From Phycisphaerae bacterium (GTDB taxonomy: Bacteria; Planctomycetota; Phycisphaerae; Phycisphaerales; SM1A02), in assembly GCA_002718515.1 (NCBI GenBank), contig PBEX01000013.1, positions 3,912 through 15,516 on the forward strand: 11,605 bases of DNA, read 5' to 3'. Each line of letters starts with the position of its first letter. Positions within the stretch are counted from its first letter, which is position 1. Under the pieces are notes generated by a model, which was not told where the DNA came from, ran no database searches, and saw only the letters and a program-made list of their open reading frames with translations. Below are positions 1 through 7,108 of this stretch, in pieces. The position numbers were made by a program, and so were the translations under genes.

Positions 1-698
1 CCCGTCATGTCATGTAAACCGTAGCAGTTTGGAGAAAATGAACGAACTGGGGCGATACCTGCATACCCATCTTCTTGAGTGTTTTCGACTGGGAACTCCC
101 CTTGCCATGTGTTTGCCATGTGCTGATTGTTGGGCGTAAAGTGCTCGCCCCATTCGAAGGGTTGCCCTTGAAGTCGGCCACGTGCTGCATACTCCCATTC
201 TGCTTCAGTTGGAAGGCGCTTCCCTGCCCATGTAGCATATGCAGTTGCGTCTTCATATGTAATGTGCACGACGGGATCGTTCATGCGATGTTCGATTGAA
301 CTTTCGGGGCCTTCGGGGTGTTTCCAACTTGCACCTTTCACATAAGTCCACCACGAAAGTTCTTGCGCGTCTTCAGTTGGAACAAACACGCCAGATCCAG
401 GGACAAGGAGCGAAGGATCAGCATTTGGGTAATCTTCTTTGCTAGGCGTACGTTCAGAGAGCGTGATGTAACCAGTCGCTTTGACAAACTCCGCATACTG
501 CTCATTTGTGACCTCAGTCTCGTCCATCCAGAATGAATCGACAGTCATTTCCCTTGTGGGGCGTTCTTCTGGATATCCCTCATCGCTTCCCATTAAGAAG
601 GTTCCACCCTTGATGAAAACCATTTCTGAGCAATGTTCGCTTTTTGAGCAACCCACGAGGCACATGGCTACAAAGATGTAGAAAATAGGGTTCTTCAC
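1..698 (-). CDS. Formylglycine-generating enzyme (SUMF1-type) lipoprotein, C-terminus cut by window edge
   Basis: Reading the minus strand from GTG at 698 gives 232 complete codons, open through the window edge. Residues 1-17 form a short lipoprotein signal ending in LVGC (lipobox Cys17). From residue 26 the FGE-sulfatase fold begins: GGTFLMGSDE (31-40), a long insert, then WWTYVKGASWKHPEGP (116-131), AGKRLPTEAEWEY (158-170) and ANTWQGEFPVENTQEDG (195-211). These blocks follow human SUMF1 almost residue for residue, much closer than generic SUMF1-domain proteins do. FGE oxidises a sulfatase active-site Cys or Ser-motif Cys to formylglycine. The catalytic cysteines lie near the C-terminus, outside the window, so activity cannot be judged. 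Start choice: an in-frame GTG 24 bases further upstream is possible, but GTG 698 yields a clean lipoprotein signal. No Shine-Dalgarno is visible. The gene is divergent from rpmE. Confidence 0.88.
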   Translation of the reverse strand, partial: MKNPIFYIFVAMCLVGCSKSEHCSEMVFIKGGTFLMGSDEGYPEERPTREMTVDSFWMDETEVTNEQYAEFVKATGYITLSERTPSKEDYPNADPSLLVPGSGVFVPTEDAQELSWWTYVKGASWKHPEGPESSIEHRMNDPVVHITYEDATAYATWAGKRLPTEAEWEYAARGRLQGQPFEWGEHFTPNNQHMANTWQGEFPVENTQEDGYAGIAPVRSFSPNCYGLHDMT

Positions 699-705
699 GG
701 GATGA

Positions 706-711
706 ATTATA
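706..711 (-). promoter_or_regulatory. Candidate -10 box of the FGE lipoprotein gene
   Basis: The minus strand reads TATAAT, a perfect sigma-70 -10 hexamer, ending 7 bases before the GTG start at 698. No good -35 is seen 16-18 bases upstream. Transcription from it would begin at or next to the start codon, so the mRNA would be leaderless or nearly so. Confidence 0.45.
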
Positions 712-743
712 TGGTTCAGCCCTGAATACACATTTCTAAAGGG

Positions 744-771
744 TTGAAATCTCAGCCAATTTGCTTACAAT
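744..771 (+). promoter_or_regulatory. Sigma-70 promoter of rpmE
   Basis: TTGAAA (744-749) and TACAAT (766-771) each match the consensus hexamers at 5 of 6 positions, with a 16-base spacer. Transcription would start near 778, giving a leader of about 45 bases before rpmE. The leader opens with a small hairpin: CCCAA (780-784) pairs with TTGGG (789-793) around a GCGA loop. Confidence 0.6.
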
Positions 772-822
772 ATGGGGCTCCCAAGCGATTGGGGCTTGAA
801 TTTTGGAACATGGAGCAGAATC

Positions 823-1047
823 ATGAAGAATGACACACATCCTGAATACCACAACGACTGCAAAGTTTTCTTTCGTGGCGAGCACGTCATGACAGTCGGT
901 GCAACAGTGCCTGAAATGCACGTTGACATTTGGTCTGGTTCACACCCTTTCTACACAGGCAAGGCAGCGTTTGTTGACGCAGCTGGTCGTGTTGAGAAGT
1001 TCCAAAACAAGTTCAAAGGCGACTACTTCAAGAACAAAAAGAAGTAA
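823..1047 (+). CDS. rpmE: 50S ribosomal protein L31 (type A, lacking zinc ligands)
   Basis: This 74-residue protein has the L31 signature: HPEY near the N-terminus (6-9), HPFYTGK (41-47), then GRVEKFQNKF (55-64) and a Lys-rich tail. L31 sits at the 30S-50S bridge. The four zinc-binding Cys of the CxC...CxxC form are replaced; the second pair reads W37-S-G-S40 before HPF. A single Cys13 does not align with a ligand position. The protein therefore looks like a C-minus, zinc-independent L31. An open frame extends upstream to ATG 772, but ATG 823 gives the family N-terminus (MKND) and has GGAG at 812-815, 7 bases ahead. Promoter and terminator flank it, so it can be transcribed alone, with prfA downstream in the common rpmE-prfA order. 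Confidence 0.95.
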   Translation: MKNDTHPEYHNDCKVFFRGEHVMTVGATVPEMHVDIWSGSHPFYTGKAAFVDAAGRVEKFQNKFKGDYFKNKKK

Positions 1048-1074
1048 TTCTCCCTTTCCACTTTTTTCTACAAC

Positions 1075-1101
1075 AGCCCGTTTTTCGAAACGGGCTTTTT
1101 T
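1075..1101 (+). terminator. Rho-independent terminator after rpmE
   Basis: AGCCCGTTT (1075-1083) pairs perfectly with AAACGGGCT (1088-1096) around a TTCG loop, and the T run continues to 1101. It lies 27 bases past the rpmE stop. Because no strong prfA promoter is seen after it, prfA may rely on read-through, with the hairpin reducing expression relative to L31. Confidence 0.9.
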
Positions 1102-1117
1102 CATGCGCCCAAACCGA

Positions 1118-1165
1118 GGGTCTGGTACCGGACCTGGTACAGGGTCTGGTACGGGACCAGACCCT
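1118..1165 (+). repeat. Four-unit 12-bp GC-rich repeat with internal hairpin
   Basis: Four consecutive 12-mers fill this stretch: GGGTCTGGTACC (1118), GGACCTGGTACA (1130), GGGTCTGGTACG (1142) and GGACCAGACCCT (1154). Units 1 and 3 differ only at the last base. AGGGTCTGGT (1141-1150) and ACCAGACCCT (1156-1165) form a perfect 10-bp hairpin with a 5-base loop, and GGTACC at the first junction is the centre of a near-palindrome (1119-1134). No T run follows, so it is not a second terminator. It lies between the rpmE terminator and the prfA ribosome binding site. Confidence 0.8.
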
Positions 1166-1183
1166 ATGCGATAGGATAGGTGG

Positions 1184-2266
1184 ATGTCAAATCGGATTCC
1201 AGAAAATGTATCGCAGAAACTCGGCGAGATCGGTACTCAATATGAAGACCTATCGAATCAGTTGCTCGATCCAGAAGTACTTGCTGACCATAAGCAAGTG
1301 ACTGCGTTATCGATTAAGAAATCCGCAATCGAATCACTCGTCAAATCCTTCGAACGCTATCAAGCGCTCTTAGCACAAGAAAGTGAACTTGAAGAAATGC
1401 AACAAAGCGATGACGCGGAAATCGCAACGCTTGCAAAAGAGGAGTTTGAACAAGTACAACATGAACTGCATTCGCTCACTGCCTCCATTGAAAAACAACT
1501 CGTCAATGCTGATGACCAAGCGATTGGTTCGGTCATCCTTGAGATTCGTGCTGGCGTTGGTGGTGATGAAGCCGCCATTTGGGCCGGCGATATCGAGGAA
1601 ATGTACACACGGTATGCATCTTCAAAGGGCTGGAAAATCGAAGAAATGGAACGTAGCGTTGCTGATATGGGTGGGTGTAAGGCAGTCATGCTGAACATCG
1701 CAGGTGAAGGTGTCTGGGCGAACCTCGCTTTTGAATCAGGCACACACCAAGTCAAACGGGTCCCCGCAACAGAAGCGCAAGGCCGCGTGCACACATCAAC
1801 TGCAACCGTCGCCGTGCTTCCAGAGCCCGAAGAGGTCGAAGTTGAACTCGACACTAAAGATGTACAAGAAAAGATTACAACGGCAACTGGTCCAGGTGGT
1901 CAAAACGTCAACAAAGTCGCGACTGCGGTTCATCTCATTCACGAACCAAGCGGCATCGAAGTACGCATGCAAGACACCAAAAGCCAAGCACAAAACCGCG
2001 AAAAGGCATGGAAACTCTTAAGAGCCCGTTTGTATGAAAAACAAAAAGCAGAAGTGGATGCCAAGCGTGCTGAAACTCGTCAATCACTGATTGGAACAGG
2101 CAGTCGGGCAGAGAAAATCCGCACCTACCGTTACAAAGACAACCAAGTCGTTGACCATAGGGTTAGCGCATCGCACAATCTCACTGACTTTATGAGCGGA
2201 AATATTCAATCGGTGCTCGATTTATTAATCGAAGCTGAAACAGCCAACCGATTAGCAGAACTCTAA
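1184..2266 (+). CDS. prfA: Peptide chain release factor 1
   Basis: RF1 reads UAA and UAG in the ribosomal A site and triggers peptide release. The protein is 360 residues, the normal length. The N-terminal helical region is followed by the codon-recognition domain with the RF1-specific PAT tripeptide (194-196, in KRVPATEAQGRVHTS), which separates it from RF2 (SPF). The universal GGQ motif is at 238-240 in TGPGGQNVNK; Gln240 is the residue normally methylated by PrmC. AGGA at 1173-1176 lies 7 bases before ATG 1184. The next gene starts one base after the stop. The usual neighbour prmC/hemK is not present. Confidence 0.97.
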   Translation: MSNRIPENVSQKLGEIGTQYEDLSNQLLDPEVLADHKQVTALSIKKSAIESLVKSFERYQALLAQESELEEMQQSDDAEIATLAKEEFEQVQHELHSLTASIEKQLVNADDQAIGSVILEIRAGVGGDEAAIWAGDIEEMYTRYASSKGWKIEEMERSVADMGGCKAVMLNIAGEGVWANLAFESGTHQVKRVPATEAQGRVHTSTATVAVLPEPEEVEVELDTKDVQEKITTATGPGGQNVNKVATAVHLIHEPSGIEVRMQDTKSQAQNREKAWKLLRARLYEKQKAEVDAKRAETRQSLIGTGSRAEKIRTYRYKDNQVVDHRVSASHNLTDFMSGNIQSVLDLLIEAETANRLAEL

Positions 2267-2267
2267 G

Positions 2268-2723
2268 ATGTTACATGCAGACGGACCAATTTTGCCACAA
2301 GCAGTGATTCCCATTGTTGTCGGCGCGCACCTTCGGGCAGAAGTCGGCGACAGACCGCTCGCTGAAAAAGTTAAAAGCGCAATTGAATCATGGAAACAAC
2401 ACCATGGCATCAGCGAGTCCCCCTATCCGCTTGTTTGTACTGACATGTGGTACCTCAATTCAGTCGAGTTACGCATTCAACCAACACTCTCAATCGGATC
2501 GCCCGAAGTGAATGCGGCGACTGCTGCGTTCGCATCTGATATCCCCACACTCGTTGAAGTTCAAGATGCATACCGAATCCAAGCAGACCCCGCTTTTGTT
2601 GAGTTGAAGTGTGCATTGTGGGGTGTTGATGCGCAACAGACACAATTGGGCGTCGATGCCTTCGTAAAAGACGTTTTAGAACAGTGGTTAGGCGCATTTT
2701 TCGGAATTTCTGTTGAAAATTGA
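2268..2723 (+). CDS. Conserved-looking protein of unknown function, coupled to prfA
   Basis: I do not recognise this 151-residue protein. It is soluble, with no signal peptide or membrane segment. Features seen: a hydrophobic IPIVVGAHLRAE strand near residues 15-26, a predicted helix with VKSAIESW, an aromatic patch TDMWYLN around residue 60, a glycine-containing SIGSPEVNAATAAFAS segment, and an amphipathic C-terminal helix ending QWLGAFFG. The alternation of hydrophobic strands and helices suggests a small alpha/beta fold. Its ATG lies one base after the prfA stop and has no clear Shine-Dalgarno of its own, so translation is probably coupled to prfA. It occupies the slot where prmC often sits, but at this size and without an NPPY motif it is not that methyltransferase. 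Its codon phase stays open for the full length, supporting a real gene. Confidence 0.75.
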   Translation: MLHADGPILPQAVIPIVVGAHLRAEVGDRPLAEKVKSAIESWKQHHGISESPYPLVCTDMWYLNSVELRIQPTLSIGSPEVNAATAAFASDIPTLVEVQDAYRIQADPAFVELKCALWGVDAQQTQLGVDAFVKDVLEQWLGAFFGISVEN

Positions 2724-2823
2724 AGCAAACTCGCGTACCCTTTGAGTGCGGATGAGCGTGGCGGGATTTGGCTAAGGATTTGGTTTCAGATTCCTTTTTT
2801 AGTTTTAGGATGGATAGACGCTC

Positions 2824-3843
2824 ATGAGTTACGTCAACACAAACAAACATCGTTTAAACCTCGGTTTCACACTGATTGAAATCTTAGTCGTGGTTGCAAT
2901 CATTGCAATTCTTGCTGGCATCTTGCTCGCCGCTCTCAGCGGTGTCCAGAATGCTGCGAAAAAAACACAAACCTCTACGCTCATGCAATCATTTGGCAGA
3001 GCGTGCGATGAATTCGCGCTCGACAACGGTCGGTATCCCGGCATCTTGCCAGATGCAGTTGTTGATGGTGTAGCGATTACGCCGATGCAGAACGCCTTAC
3101 TTGAACTCATGGGCGGCGCGCGAGTGAAGCACAGTCAATCCCCAACTGCAGCAGTAGAAGAATATGACGACTTTGCAGGCGACGCGACGATTGAATTCTC
3201 ACTCACAGATCCAATCACTGGACTTAACTGGGACATTGCTTTTGATGAAAACCGCTTCGGCGAAGGACCGTGGCTCGGCGGCCGTGTTAACGAGCCATAC
3301 TTTAGTCCAAAAGCAAGTGACCTCAAGTACAAACCGTACGACGCTTCAGTATCAGATTACACTCTGCCATCGCTTATTGATTCTTGGGAAACGCCAATCA
3401 TTTACTTAAGAAGCATTCGCAAAAGTGGTCCGATTATTGACTTTGCAACCTCTGGAACGCTTCCTCAGTTTGATTTGCCTGGGCTTGACCAATACTTTGA
3501 AGACGCTGTCAACATGAACGCAAGTTTGCTGAGTTTAGATGCGCCAACGATTGATGAGGAAACGCGGATGGGATACCTCACCCTTGCAATTGCGCATCCA
3601 ACATTTTGGGAGAATGACTGGGAGGGCGGCGGTGTTGGCTGGGGCACATCACGCGGACGCTACCTCATGATCTCAGCAGGTGAAGATAGAACCTTCTTTG
3701 AAGTCGCAAATGAACAAATGCACACAAATCAAACAGTCAATCCATCAAATCCTTTCAGCAGTCTGGAAGACCCATGGGGTGGTCAGATTACACCTGAAAT
3801 GATGGATACATTTAATGACGTCATCGTCTTCGGTGGCGCCTAA
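2824..3843 (+). CDS. Prepilin-type N-terminal cleavage/methylation protein (GspG-like pseudopilin)
   Basis: Residues 1-14 are a short charged leader ending in Gly14. The class III prepilin signal follows: G14/FTLIE with Glu19 at +5, then a hydrophobic stretch to about residue 40 that forms the pilin helix. Prepilin peptidase should cut after Gly14 and methylate Phe15. The long C-terminal domain contains NGRYPGILP and ends with RYLMISAGEDRTFFE and NDVIVFGG, which resemble the SAGPDG...DD ending of GspG major pseudopilins. At 339 residues it is more than twice the length of GspG, as is usual for the many stand-alone pseudopilins of Planctomycetota. GGAT at 2812-2815 is 8 bases before the start. 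No other secretion or pilus gene is in the window, so its machine is elsewhere. Function beyond pseudopilin assembly is unknown. Confidence 0.88.
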   Translation: MSYVNTNKHRLNLGFTLIEILVVVAIIAILAGILLAALSGVQNAAKKTQTSTLMQSFGRACDEFALDNGRYPGILPDAVVDGVAITPMQNALLELMGGARVKHSQSPTAAVEEYDDFAGDATIEFSLTDPITGLNWDIAFDENRFGEGPWLGGRVNEPYFSPKASDLKYKPYDASVSDYTLPSLIDSWETPIIYLRSIRKSGPIIDFATSGTLPQFDLPGLDQYFEDAVNMNASLLSLDAPTIDEETRMGYLTLAIAHPTFWENDWEGGGVGWGTSRGRYLMISAGEDRTFFEVANEQMHTNQTVNPSNPFSSLEDPWGGQITPEMMDTFNDVIVFGGA

Positions 3844-3856
3844 GAAGCAATCAAAA

Positions 3857-3884
3857 AAAGAGGCACTCAATTGAGTGCCTCTTT
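3857..3884. terminator. Bidirectional terminator between the pseudopilin gene and cysC
   Basis: AAAGAGGCACTCAA (3857-3870) is followed at once by its exact reverse complement (3871-3884), a perfect 28-bp palindrome. Seven A residues (3853-3859) give a good U tract for minus-strand transcripts leaving cysC; CTTTAA gives a weaker one for the plus strand. It sits in the 64-base gap between two convergent genes. Confidence 0.88.
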
Positions 3885-3907
3885 AAGTTCAATTCATTAA
3901 CTGAAGT

Positions 3908-4522
3908 TTATGCAAAAAGGTTTTGCGAATCGATAAATTCGATGACTTTAGTTACACACGTTTCTAAGTCATCTTCATGTGTTTTGATGTGCAATTCTGC
4001 ATTGGTTGGCTCTTCGTATGGAGCGTCGATGCCTGTGAAACCTTTGATTTCACCACTTCGTGCTTTCTTGTAAAGACCCTTTGGATCGCGTTCTTCAGCA
4101 GCTTCAAGCGAGCAGTCAATGTAGCATTCAAAGAATGGGACATCGTTTTCAGCGTGGAGTGCACGGACTTGGTCACGGTCTTCAGCGTATGGGCTAATGA
4201 AACTAGCAATTGAAAGTACGCCAGCATCAGCAAACAATTTTGATACTTCGCCAATTCGGCGAATGTTTTCTGTTCTGTCTTCTGGTGAGAATCCGAGGTT
4301 CTTGTTTAGACCCATTCGAATGTTGTCACCATCAAGTCTGTATGCGTGGTGTCCACGGTTTAGAAGGACTTGCTCAACTGCTACTGCAATTGTGCTTTTA
4401 CCACTGCCTGATAGACCTGTGAACCAAAAAGTAGCGCCTTTTTGACCCATGTTGTTAAGTCTTTCTTCAGGTGTAACTGTACCTTCGTGCCAAGTAATGT
4501 TTGTTGCGACTTGTTCTGCCAT
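3908..4522 (-). CDS. cysC: Adenylyl-sulfate (APS) kinase
   Basis: APS kinase phosphorylates adenosine 5'-phosphosulfate at the 3' position with ATP, giving PAPS. The 204-residue protein is full length. The P-loop GLSGSGKST is at 36-44, DGDN at 64-67, the [11 protein letters not shown] helix at 83-93, the FISPYAEDR segment at 108-116 with the Ser that is phosphorylated in some homologues, and [23 protein letters not shown] at 148-170 for substrate binding. It is the last gene of the minus-strand run, 37 bases after sat, with AAAGGA at 4534-4539 as ribosome binding site. Together with sat it supplies PAPS. No PAPS reductase (cysH) is in the window, while a PAPS-using sulfotransferase lies upstream, so use in sulfation is the simplest reading; a share in cysteine synthesis cannot be excluded. 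Confidence 0.96.
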   Translation of the reverse strand: MAEQVATNITWHEGTVTPEERLNNMGQKGATFWFTGLSGSGKSTIAVAVEQVLLNRGHHAYRLDGDNIRMGLNKNLGFSPEDRTENIRRIGEVSKLFADAGVLSIASFISPYAEDRDQVRALHAENDVPFFECYIDCSLEAAEERDPKGLYKKARSGEIKGFTGIDAPYEEPTNAELHIKTHEDDLETCVTKVIEFIDSQNLFA

Positions 4523-4559
4523 TTGTTTTGTAATCCTTTGAGTTGGAATGAATAGTTTG

Positions 4560-5726
4560 TTATGCGGTTACTGTTGCAGTCGCCCATTCAATGAGCACAT
4601 CTGCGACTTCTGGTCTTGAGAACTCTGCTGGTGGTCGTTCACCTTGCGAGAGTAACTCACGGACTTTTGTACCAGACAAGAAGATTTGATCGCCTTCAAG
4701 TTTAGGGAATGTTTTAGCACTCACCATGCCTTGTGCCTTCATTGAGTAAGCAGCGTGTTCAAATTTGAGTGGAACGATTCCGATTTCTTCAGCAGTGAAG
4801 TTGTCGAAAATGTTTTGTGCATCATATGTTCCATAGTAATCGCCTACGCCTGCGTGGTCACGACCAACGATGAAGTGCGTGCAGCCATAGTTTTTACGGA
4901 TAAGAGCGTGCAAGATTGCTTCTCTAGGACCTGCATATCGCATTGCAGCAGGCATCACTGATAGTGCTGTATAGTCTGCGACAAAGTAATGTTCAATGAT
5001 TGTGTTGTAACAATCCATACGCACGTCAGCAGGAATGTCACCCTCTTTTGTTTCACCAACGAGTGGGTGGATGAGCAAACCATCACAAATTTCTTGTGAG
5101 CATTTGCAGAGGTATTCGTGAGCTCTGTGAATTGGGTTACGAGTTTGGAATGCAGCAACAGTTTTCCAACCTTTGCTCGCGAAGAGTGAACGAGTTTCTG
5201 CTGGTGGCAATCGGTACTCTGTGAATTGTTCGCCAGGTTCAACTTCTGGAGTCACAGTCGCAACGTTGATTGGACCACCAACTAACCATTCGCCCTCGTC
5301 CATGACTTGTTTTGCGCCAGGGTGAGCTTCGTCTTCAGTTCCAAAGACATTTGGAATCTCGAGTGCTTTATCGTGCTGATAGATGTCTTCGATATCAATC
5401 GTTGCAAGGAATGTGCCGTCTTCGTGATAGAGCGCCGCTTGGCCACCTTCTTGAAGTGATTCCTTTTCTTCGTCAGTGACAGCAAGCGTGATTGGAATTG
5501 GCCACACTGTGCCATCAGCAAGTCTCATGTCTTTGCAAATTGACTCAAAGTCTGCTTTGTTGCAGAACCCAGTCAATGGGCTAAAAGCACCAATTGCAAT
5601 CATTTCAAGATCACAAGCCTGCTTTGAAGATAGAGTGATTTTTGGGCATCCTTCTGGTGAGACGCCATCTTTGAAACGATTGACGAGTGTTCCGCCGTGA
5701 GGTGAAATGAGGTTGTCTGCTGACAT
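4560..5726 (-). CDS. sat: ATP sulfurylase (sulfate adenylyltransferase, homo-oligomeric Sat type)
   Basis: Sat joins sulfate and ATP to APS and pyrophosphate. The protein is 388 residues, the normal length for bacterial Sat. An N-terminal PUA-like domain (about 1-160) precedes the catalytic domain with [11 protein letters not shown] (194-204, the HxxH nucleotide-binding loop) and GRDHAGVG (288-295), and [16 protein letters not shown] (351-366) near the end. It is the single-chain type, not the GTPase-coupled CysDN form, and has no fused APS kinase; cysC follows as a separate gene. GGAG at 5738-5741 lies 11 bases before ATG 5726, the same spacing as for cysC. The pair forms an operon ending at the palindrome 3857-3884. 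It is separated by 221 bases from the upstream glycosyltransferase gene. Confidence 0.97.
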   Translation of the reverse strand: MSADNLISPHGGTLVNRFKDGVSPEGCPKITLSSKQACDLEMIAIGAFSPLTGFCNKADFESICKDMRLADGTVWPIPITLAVTDEEKESLQEGGQAALYHEDGTFLATIDIEDIYQHDKALEIPNVFGTEDEAHPGAKQVMDEGEWLVGGPINVATVTPEVEPGEQFTEYRLPPAETRSLFASKGWKTVAAFQTRNPIHRAHEYLCKCSQEICDGLLIHPLVGETKEGDIPADVRMDCYNTIIEHYFVADYTALSVMPAAMRYAGPREAILHALIRKNYGCTHFIVGRDHAGVGDYYGTYDAQNIFDNFTAEEIGIVPLKFEHAAYSMKAQGMVSAKTFPKLEGDQIFLSGTKVRELLSQGERPPAEFSRPEVADVLIEWATATVTA

Positions 5727-5947
5727 GTTTTAGGTAACTCCAATGGGGTTAAAATTGAGGGTTAATCTGGGTGATTCCTATCCGCCCAGCCACACAGCTG
5801 GATTTGACACAAATTGCGTCGAAACGACCGATGGTACACACTTAAAGAGGCAAAATCAAGCCCTTTGTGTTAATTTCAGAAGAAGCCCCGAGGAACGTTT
5901 TTGTAAAGCAAAAAACATGCTTTAACGCCCCTTAGAACAGTTCAAAA
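5727..5947 (-). promoter_or_regulatory. Leader or promoter region of sat-cysC
   Basis: This 221-base gap has no credible gene. On the minus strand a weak promoter can be drawn: TTGATT (5854-5859), 17-base spacer, TACCAT (5831-5836), each 4 of 6 to consensus. The same stretch can form an imperfect hairpin: ACAC, AAAG and GGC (5838-5841, 5844-5847, 5849-5851) pair with GCC, CTTT and GTGT (5860-5870) around an 8-base loop. A 7-bp AT-rich stem (5904-5910 with 5918-5924) has no T run. I see no known sulfur riboswitch. Whether sat has its own promoter or is read from the sulfotransferase promoter is open. Confidence 0.3.
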
Positions 5948-7108
5948 CTAGCCCTTAGAAACATGTCTATAGACATCTACGATTTCGTTGACGTAGTTCT
6001 TCCAGTTCCAGTTTTTCTCAATAAACGATTTTGCATCTTCGCCCATCTTCAGAGCATTTTCGCGATTTGAGAGAATCGCATCTAGGGCATCAATTGCACT
6101 TTGATTGTCATCAAGTGGAATAAGTTTCCCTGTTTCATTTTCAATCACAAATTCTGGATTTGATCGCTGATCTGTTGCAATGACGGGTACGCCTACTGCA
6201 AGCGACTCAGCAATAACGAGTTGGGGGTCTATGCTGATGTCGCGAATTGGCATCATGACACAAATGGACTCTAAGAGTAGTTTTGGCAATGTGATGCCAT
6301 CTTGATAGGGGAAACGATACAGGCAAATGTTTGGATAATCTTCAATGATTGAATCTACATCCTTTAACTCATCCCAATGCGGTCTTACCGCAAAATCAAA
6401 CTCCACATCTGGATACTTCTTTGCTAAAGCAAGATAAGCAGCGAGCGCAACATCAGCACCATTGTGAACTGTCAAATCTCTCCAAAACAACACTCTATGT
6501 TTTGCGCTTAACTCAGAACCATCGTGCTCTTCATCAATCTTTCTGATAATCCCGTGTTTGACTTGCTTAGTATCAATTCCCTGCTTAATCAGCGTTGACT
6601 GCACATACGAGGTAGCAGTCACTACCGATGAAATTCTATTCCACAATATTCTTTTCAAGAACGAAAACTTTTCTGGAAAATACGCCGCAAACATCGTCAC
6701 AACGACTGGCGTCTTTAACCCAAAAAGCTTCAAGCCACCTGCTAAATAAGCAGTCCGGTTGTATCCAAACACATGTAGGACATCGAATTGTTCATCTTTG
6801 CAAATCTGTTTCATACTTGAAACTTGTCTAAGCAGTCTGAACATGCTTACACTTTCTTTTTGGTTGCTTTTACGTTCTAAAACTCCACCGCGATTCCGTG
6901 CGTCCGCAACATAATGAATCTTAATGCCATCTGGTAAACAAAAAGGGATTGAGCGATCTTCGGAAAATGAATTCGTAATGAGGTGAACTTCATGACCGCC
7001 ATTCACAAGTTCGGTGATGGACTGTAGCGGGACTTGAATGTGTCCCGATACATTTTTTTCGAAACCCTTTTGTCCGGAGATCGCAGATACAAAAATACCT
7101 ATTTTCAT
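5948..7108 (-). CDS. Glycosyltransferase, GT4 family (GT-B fold)
   Basis: The 386-residue protein should transfer a sugar from a nucleotide donor to a growing glycan at the cytosolic face of the membrane. The N-terminal half begins MKIGIFVSAI and has the GT-B acceptor-side pattern: LVNGGHEVHLIT (34-45), FDVLHVFGY (108-116) and TPVVVTMFAAYFPEKF (133-148). The C-terminal donor domain carries DP (294-295), AESLAVGVPVIAT (300-312) with Glu301, and NPEFVIENETGKLIP (317-331). The usual EX7E motif lacks its first Glu; a D-P-x5-E variant is found instead, which occurs in other GT4 enzymes. No signal peptide. The ATG overlaps the sulfotransferase stop (ATGA), so both are translated together. Donor and acceptor sugars cannot be read from the sequence. 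Confidence 0.9.
   Translation of the reverse strand: MKIGIFVSAISGQKGFEKNVSGHIQVPLQSITELVNGGHEVHLITNSFSEDRSIPFCLPDGIKIHYVADARNRGGVLERKSNQKESVSMFRLLRQVSSMKQICKDEQFDVLHVFGYNRTAYLAGGLKLFGLKTPVVVTMFAAYFPEKFSFLKRILWNRISSVVTATSYVQSTLIKQGIDTKQVKHGIIRKIDEEHDGSELSAKHRVLFWRDLTVHNGADVALAAYLALAKKYPDVEFDFAVRPHWDELKDVDSIIEDYPNICLYRFPYQDGITLPKLLLESICVMMPIRDISIDPQLVIAESLAVGVPVIATDQRSNPEFVIENETGKLIPLDDNQSAIDALDAILSNRENALKMGEDAKSFIEKNWNWKNYVNEIVDVYRHVSKG

Noticed and set aside
772..822. Upstream ATG extension of L31
   Set aside because: It adds 17 residues not found in L31 and overlaps the promoter -10 box; ATG 823 has a proper ribosome binding site.
899..1174. 91-codon plus-strand frame ending in a Gly-Thr-Gly-Pro repeat
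   Set aside because: It is a shifted frame over rpmE that runs through the terminator; the apparent peptide repeat is just the 12-bp DNA repeat translated.
1360..1854. 164-codon open frame on the minus strand inside prfA
   Set aside because: It is fully antisense to a well-supported RF1, has a Ser/Ala/Thr-rich low-complexity product and no ribosome binding site.
2724..2823. Promoter for the pseudopilin gene
   Set aside because: No pair of hexamers with acceptable spacing and match could be found in the 100-base gap.
2455..2850. 131-codon minus-strand frame
   Set aside because: It is antisense to the unknown gene after prfA and the start of the pseudopilin gene; product is basic with no family features.
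5904..5924. AT-rich inverted repeat as terminator of the glycosyltransferase gene
   Set aside because: The stem is only 7 bp, AT-rich, and is not followed by a T run on the minus strand.
5927..5960. Near direct repeat GCCCCTTAGAA / GCCCTTAGAA at the end of the glycosyltransferase gene
   Set aside because: Two short copies 24 bases apart, without target-site or recombinase context; likely chance.
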